19,217 nucleotides of DNA from NCBI GenBank assembly GCA_964496705.1, contig CAZCBJ010000058.1, positions 1 to 19,217 on the forward strand, in the 5' to 3' direction. The position numbers and the translations under genes are program-made. The notes below the pieces were generated by a model. The model saw only the letters and a list, made by a program, of their open reading frames with translations, made no database searches and was not told where the DNA came from. This document shows, piece after piece, positions 15,512 to 19,217 of this stretch. Positions within the stretch are counted from its first letter, which is position 1; the number at the start of each line of letters is the position of its first letter. The DNA is from CAZCBJ01 sp964496705 (GTDB taxonomy: Bacteria; Chloroflexota; Anaerolineae; Anaerolineales; Anaerolineaceae).

Positions 15512-15785
15512 CGCGGCTGGGCGGCTGGGGAGCAGGCGCAGCCGTTTCTTTATCGCGATCCCGGCAGCCTGGCCAGCATCGGGAAAAGGCAGGCGGTTGC
15601 CCGGCTGGGCAGTATGAAAAATCCGTGCGCTGGATTGAACCGGAGTCTGATTGCGCTGAGTTTTCTCCCGCCCATGGTCGCTGAAGGCAGCATCCCAGTT
15701 CGGGGGGCAGCCCGGCTGTCCCCTGACAAAACGCTGTTTTGCGCCTTGTCTGGCCCAAATAACCGGTAAATTTTAATCTATCCGG
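15512..15785. other. Divergent intergenic region without a recognised gene
   Basis: This 274-base stretch separates the divergent M28 and lactate permease genes. It holds a perfect hairpin CAAAAC-GCT-GTTTTG (15727-15741) and two copies of CCGGTA (15763-15768 and 15782-15787), 19 bases apart centre to centre; the second touches the lctP -10 box. A minus-strand frame across it (15504-15839) has no credible protein features. The repeats could be binding sites for a regulator of lctP. Confidence 0.4.
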
Positions 15786-15791
15786 TATAAT
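15786..15791 (+). promoter_or_regulatory. -10 box of the lactate permease gene
   Basis: A perfect TATAAT with 8 bases to the GTG at 15800, so transcription should begin at or next to the start codon. The -35 region is poor (CCGGTA lies there), which suggests activation by a regulator or an unusual sigma-factor contact. Confidence 0.55.
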
Positions 15792-15799
15792 TGCCCTTC

Positions 15800-17353
15800 G
15801 TGCAATTAAACCTTCTGACCTGGGTGTTGGCTCTTTCACCCGTGCTGGTTGTGCTGGTGCTCATGCTGGGGTTAAAGTGGGGCGGCAGCAAAGCCGGGGC
15901 GGTGAGCTGGTTCGTCGCGGTCATCGTGGCGGCGCTTTTCTTCGGCGCCGGCGCGCGCCTGATCGCCTACACCCAGGTCAAAGCGGTGCTGCTGACCATC
16001 GATGTGTTGTACATCATCTGGACGGCGCTGCTGCTCTTTCACATCGCCGATGAAGCCGGGGCGGTGCGGGTGATCGGTCAGGCGCTGCCCGCGCTGACTG
16101 CCGACCGCACCCTGCAGGGGCTGCTGCTGGGCTGGCTGTTCGCTTCCTTTCTGCAGGGCATGGGCGGGTTCGGCGTGCCGGTGGCGGTGGCCGCGCCCCT
16201 GCTGGTGGGGCTGGGCTTCACCCCGGTGCAGGCAGTGCTGATGGCCTGCCTGGGGCACGGCTGGGCGGTCAATTTCGGCTCGCTGGCCACCTCGTTTCAA
16301 ACGCTGATGGCGGTCACCAATCTGCCCGGCGAATTGCTGGCCCCCGAATCGGCCGTCCTGCTGGGAGTTTCATCATTTGGATGCGGGATGCTGGTGGCGC
16401 TGGTCGCCAACGGCTGGAAGGAGATGCTGCGCAAGACCCCGCTGGTGCTGCTGCTCAGCGCGGTGATGGGGATGGCGCAGTACCTGCTGGTCACCAACGG
16501 CATTTGGACGCTGGGCGCAACCGGCGGCTCAATTGCCGGGCTGCTGGTGGGCGTGGCACTCACCCGCTTACCGGTATACCGTGGGCAGGCGCAAGATAAC
16601 CGCGCTGCGGGTGAAAAGCCGCGTTCATTGCTGGTGGCTTTCTCGGCTTATCTGGTGTTGGTGGTGCTGGCTTTTGCGCTCAACCTGATCCCGCCGGTCA
16701 ACCGGTCGCTGGACTCGATCTTTTTCACCCTGCAATTCCCGGCGCTGAGCACTGCCGGTGGTTTCGCCATCGCCGCAGAGTCCGGGCGCAAAATCAACAT
16801 CTTCGGTCATCCCGGCGCGATCCTGACCTACGCGTCAGCGATTGCCTATTTCATCTATGCGCGCGCGGGTTACTTCAAAGCTGGAGCGCCGCGGCGCATC
16901 CTGGACAAGGTGTCGCGCGGGGCGGTCAACTCCAGCCTGGGCATCGTTTCGATGGTTGGCATGGCGGTGATCATGTCGCACAGCGGGATGACCAACCTGC
17001 TGGCTGAAGGGCTGAGCCGCAGCTTTGGCGCGCTGGCTTACCCGGTCATCGCGCCGTTCATTGGCGCGCTGGGCGCGTTCATCACCGGCAGCAACAACAA
17101 TTCCAATGTGCTGTTTGCCGTGCTGCAGATGCGCACCGCCGAATTGCTCGGGCTGAGCCCCACCTTGATCCTGGCGGCGCAGACGGCCGGCGGCTCGCTG
17201 GGCAGCGTCATGGCGCCTGCCAAGGTGATCGTCGGCTGTTCGACGGTTGGGCTGGGCGACCACGAGGGGGTGGTGATGGGGCGCATCCTGATCTACGGCG
17301 TGATCCCCATCGCCGTCGTCTCGCTGCTGGCGCTGATCCTGGCGCTGGCTTAA
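15800..17353 (+). CDS. lctP: L-lactate permease family transporter
   Basis: A 517-residue multi-pass membrane protein of the LctP family, which takes up lactate (and often glycolate) with protons. Diagnostic stretches are FLQGMGGFGVPVAVAAPLL (118-134), ACLGHGWAVNFGSLATSF (149-166), the Asn-rich GSNNNSNVLFA near residue 432, and SLGSVMAPAKVIVGCSTVGL near the C-terminus. GTG 15800 gives a natural hydrophilic start just before the first membrane helix; the frame is open from 15791 but that would place the start inside the -10 box. No lactate dehydrogenase or lactate utilisation gene lies nearby, so the substrate assignment rests on family alone. A 57-residue membrane protein follows after 9 bases. 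Confidence 0.9.
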   Translation: MQLNLLTWVLALSPVLVVLVLMLGLKWGGSKAGAVSWFVAVIVAALFFGAGARLIAYTQVKAVLLTIDVLYIIWTALLLFHIADEAGAVRVIGQALPALTADRTLQGLLLGWLFASFLQGMGGFGVPVAVAAPLLVGLGFTPVQAVLMACLGHGWAVNFGSLATSFQTLMAVTNLPGELLAPESAVLLGVSSFGCGMLVALVANGWKEMLRKTPLVLLLSAVMGMAQYLLVTNGIWTLGATGGSIAGLLVGVALTRLPVYRGQAQDNRAAGEKPRSLLVAFSAYLVLVVLAFALNLIPPVNRSLDSIFFTLQFPALSTAGGFAIAAESGRKINIFGHPGAILTYASAIAYFIYARAGYFKAGAPRRILDKVSRGAVNSSLGIVSMVGMAVIMSHSGMTNLLAEGLSRSFGALAYPVIAPFIGALGAFITGSNNNSNVLFAVLQMRTAELLGLSPTLILAAQTAGGSLGSVMAPAKVIVGCSTVGLGDHEGVVMGRILIYGVIPIAVVSLLALILALA

Positions 17354-17362
17354 GGATTGGAC

Positions 17363-17536
17363 ATGCAAAACTGGCGCAAGAAAAATCGCTTTCCCCTGCA
17401 AATGACCGCCCTGTTGGCCGGTCTGCTGACCCCCTTTGGGTTGTTTGCGGCGCTGGAAGCCGGACTGGTCTGGATGGCAGCGTTGATGTTTGCCCTGCTG
17501 GCGCTCAGCATGCTCCTGGCGCTGTGGGCCAGTTGA
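17363..17536 (+). CDS. Small membrane protein (57 residues) coupled to lactate permease
   Basis: The short frame starts MQNWRKKNRFPL, a basic N-terminus, followed by two hydrophobic segments (about 14-32 and 34-56) and ends ALWAS. AAGGA (17352-17356, overlapping the lctP stop codon) lies 6 bases before the ATG, and the gap to lctP is only 9 bases, so translation is probably coupled. Its stop lies 3 bases from the stop of the convergent mscS gene. I do not recognise the sequence. Given its position it may be a small accessory subunit or regulator of the permease, which is an inference. Confidence 0.65.
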   Translation: MQNWRKKNRFPLQMTALLAGLLTPFGLFAALEAGLVWMAALMFALLALSMLLALWAS

Positions 17537-17539
17537 GTC

Positions 17540-19138
17540 TCAGTCCGCCCAGATGTTCTCGGTGCGCAGGTATTCGCGCACCCGCCGCGCGATCTCGGTG
17601 ATCACGCGCTGCGAGCGGTCGTGGTGCTCCAGACGGATATTGTCCACATAGAACCACAATTTCAGGTGCATGGCGCTGCCGTCGAAGTCCACATAGATCA
17701 CTTCGGGATTCTTCCATGCCTCGGTAGGCACCTTGTATTCCACCGGCAGCCAATCGTGAAGCTGCTGCACCAGGTCGTCCAGGCGCGATTCCTGGCGTTC
17801 CCAGGGGCGCTCCAGGGAGCGTTTCAGGCTGTTCCATTTGTTGACCAGATTCTCATTGCGCGTCTGCCACACGCGGTGCTGGGAGTCGTTTTCGCTGAAG
17901 GTGGCCCAGGGGTCGGGCGTGCGGCTCCAAGCTTCACTGCGCGCGACCAGCTTGCGCAGGTCGTCATCCACGCGGCTGATAAAGCCCTCGCGCAGCTCCC
18001 GCATCTCCGCCTGGGTGAAGCCGTGTGTCTCGCGCTGGGAGATGGCGGTGGAGAGATTGGCCAGCGAATTCTCCAGCATCTGAAGCTGGCGGTCGAAGAC
18101 ATCCTCCAGTTTGAGTTTGTGAATGGACTGCTCGTAGCGTTGCGCTTCGTCCAGCAGGCGTTGGCTGGCGGGATCACCTTCGGGCCATGCGGCGGCTTCG
18201 CGGCGGTTGTGCGCCACCTGTTCGCGGATCAGCTCAATTTTGGTGGGCAGCTCGGTGGTCAGCACGCAGGGATGCCCGGCAGCGATGCGCTCCAGCGCAG
18301 CTTGCACGCGCGGCAGGCTGGCGGCGGCGTTGATCTTCAGGTTGATGTTGGCTTTTTGCTCAACGGTGGGCTTGGTGATGTTGACGATTTTCTCAGTGAC
18401 CAGCACCTTGTTGGGCATGTAAATGGTCGAGTGGGTATCGAGCGCGTAGAGCTGGGTGGAGCGCAGTCCCAATTTTTCCACCTCGCAGATGGTGCCGTTG
18501 TTCAGCTCGATCAGGTCGCCGGTGCGGAAGGGCGATTCGACCATCAGACTCATCCCGCTGAAGATGTTGGAGAGCGTGTCCTGCAGCGCCAGCCCCAGGA
18601 TTAAGCCGACCAGCCCGGCGCCGACCAGCACCGAGGTGATGTCCACCCCCCAGATGGGCAGGATGATCAGCGTGGCGGTGATGATGATCGCCAGCGGACC
18701 GATCAGGTTGAGGATTGGGATGAGGATGTCGTCCAGGCGGGATTCGGTCTTGCGCGCCCAGATGCCGCCGTAGTACAGCACGATGTCCTTCAGCACGCGC
18801 CAGATGAGCTGCAGGATCACCAGGGTCAACACGGTGCTGGTGGCGCGGCTGAGGAAAAGGATGATCGCCGGCGGCAGAGGCAGCAATTTCAACGAATTGA
18901 CAATCCCGTAGGTGACCACCAGATAAAAGAGCGGCTTGCGCAGGATTTCAACGATGATATCCTCGATTTCGCCCGGCATGCGGCGGGTGAGCGCCTTGAG
19001 GATGCGGGTGAACAGCAGGTGCACCAGCCCGGCGATGAGCGCCCAGACCAGCGCGGTGGCGATGAAAGCTCCCACAGGCGTGGCGAGGAAGAGCAGCGAA
19101 TCGGGCAGCAGGATCGATAGGCCGAAGATTGTGAGCAT
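17540..19138 (-). CDS. MscS-family mechanosensitive channel with large helical insertion
   Basis: A 532-residue membrane protein. Helices at about 7-48, 65-88, 97-125 and 138-163 lead to the MscS pore helix and beta domain: VLVGAGLVGLILGLALQD (170-187), NIFSGMSLMVESPFRTGD (191-208), VEKLGLRSTQL (220-230) and HSTIYMPNKVL (236-246). Such channels open under membrane tension to release solutes on osmotic downshock. The usual C-terminal alpha/beta domain is split: after AAGHPCVL (about 287-293) comes a charged, helical, Glu/Arg-rich stretch of about 180 residues (295-475), and the domain resumes with VDFDGSAMHLKLWFYV (483-498) to the end. Classic MscS has about 286 residues. The start ATG 19138 has GAGG about 6 bases upstream and a good promoter. 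Confidence 0.88.
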   Translation of the reverse strand: MLTIFGLSILLPDSLLFLATPVGAFIATALVWALIAGLVHLLFTRILKALTRRMPGEIEDIIVEILRKPLFYLVVTYGIVNSLKLLPLPPAIILFLSRATSTVLTLVILQLIWRVLKDIVLYYGGIWARKTESRLDDILIPILNLIGPLAIIITATLIILPIWGVDITSVLVGAGLVGLILGLALQDTLSNIFSGMSLMVESPFRTGDLIELNNGTICEVEKLGLRSTQLYALDTHSTIYMPNKVLVTEKIVNITKPTVEQKANINLKINAAASLPRVQAALERIAAGHPCVLTTELPTKIELIREQVAHNRREAAAWPEGDPASQRLLDEAQRYEQSIHKLKLEDVFDRQLQMLENSLANLSTAISQRETHGFTQAEMRELREGFISRVDDDLRKLVARSEAWSRTPDPWATFSENDSQHRVWQTRNENLVNKWNSLKRSLERPWERQESRLDDLVQQLHDWLPVEYKVPTEAWKNPEVIYVDFDGSAMHLKLWFYVDNIRLEHHDRSQRVITEIARRVREYLRTENIWAD

Positions 19139-19167
19139 GAAGCACCTCAGCGTTATTTACAATATCA

Positions 19168-19196
19168 ATTATAATAATATATATCTTGTTTGTCCA
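19168..19196 (-). promoter_or_regulatory. Promoter of the mscS-like gene
   Basis: On the minus strand TGGACA (19196-19191, 5 of 6) is followed by exactly 17 bases and a perfect TATAAT (19173-19168). Transcription would start near 19161, giving a leader of about 23 bases with a Shine-Dalgarno. The spacer is very AT-rich compared with the surrounding DNA. Confidence 0.75.
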
Positions 19197-19217
19197 ATTA
19201 TTGTAAAATTGAAGCCC

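Noticed and set aside
15504..15839. Minus-strand open frame (111 codons) in the lctP/M28 gap
   Set aside because: It runs across the lctP promoter and start, has no ribosome site, and its composition (many Pro, Arg, Cys) shows no protein-like pattern.
17621..18604. Plus-strand open frame (327 codons)
   Set aside because: It is antisense to the mscS-like gene, whose promoter, ribosome site and family motifs are clear.

Overview
The window looks like about 19 kb of a GC-rich bacterial chromosome, most likely from Chloroflexota (an Anaerolineae-like lineage). That placement is an inference from protein flavour (complex I order nuoL-M-N, a Lactamase_B_3-type MBL protein, zinc-ribbon membrane proteins) and from the AT-rich promoters set in GC-rich DNA. 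No rRNA, tRNA, CRISPR array, insertion sequence or phage gene was seen.

Layout. (1) Positions 1-4544, plus strand: the 3' part of nuoL, then nuoM and nuoN, the three antiporter-like proton-pumping subunits of respiratory complex I, closed by a strong intrinsic terminator. (2) 4600-8702, plus strand: a secreted M23 peptidase behind a near-consensus promoter that carries a LexA-type palindrome; a Nudix hydrolase gene broken by a frameshift; an MBL-fold protein that has lost most metal ligands, coupled to an unknown 100-residue protein; then MutY (with a complete Nudix signature in its C-terminal domain) overlapping pcm. Nudix hydrolase, MutY and Pcm together suggest a damage-repair neighbourhood. 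(3) 8858-15496, minus strand: a run read from right to left: M28-family membrane peptidase, triple zinc-ribbon membrane protein, AP-endonuclease-2-fold sugar isomerase-like (possibly CbiR-like) protein, MFS transporter, two tandem DUF3592 paralogues, and a concanavalin-like domain protein. Tight spacing from the isomerase to the first DUF3592 gene, and from the second to the lectin-like gene, suggests co-transcription, with a possible attenuator between the paralogues. (4) 15800-17536, plus strand: an L-lactate permease followed 9 bases later by an unlisted 57-residue membrane protein. (5) 17540-19138, minus strand: an MscS channel with a large helical insertion, convergent with the small gene and with a clear promoter at the right edge.

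The features most worth a second look are the MBL pseudoenzyme and its partner, the MscS insertion, the small gene coupled to lactate permease, four genes whose -10 box lies only 6-8 bases before the start codon (predicted leaderless mRNAs), the LexA-like operator on the M23 peptidase, and the MutY-Nudix fusion. I did not find a clearly new multi-gene system; the strongest candidate for a novel unit is the MBL pseudoenzyme with the 100-residue protein.
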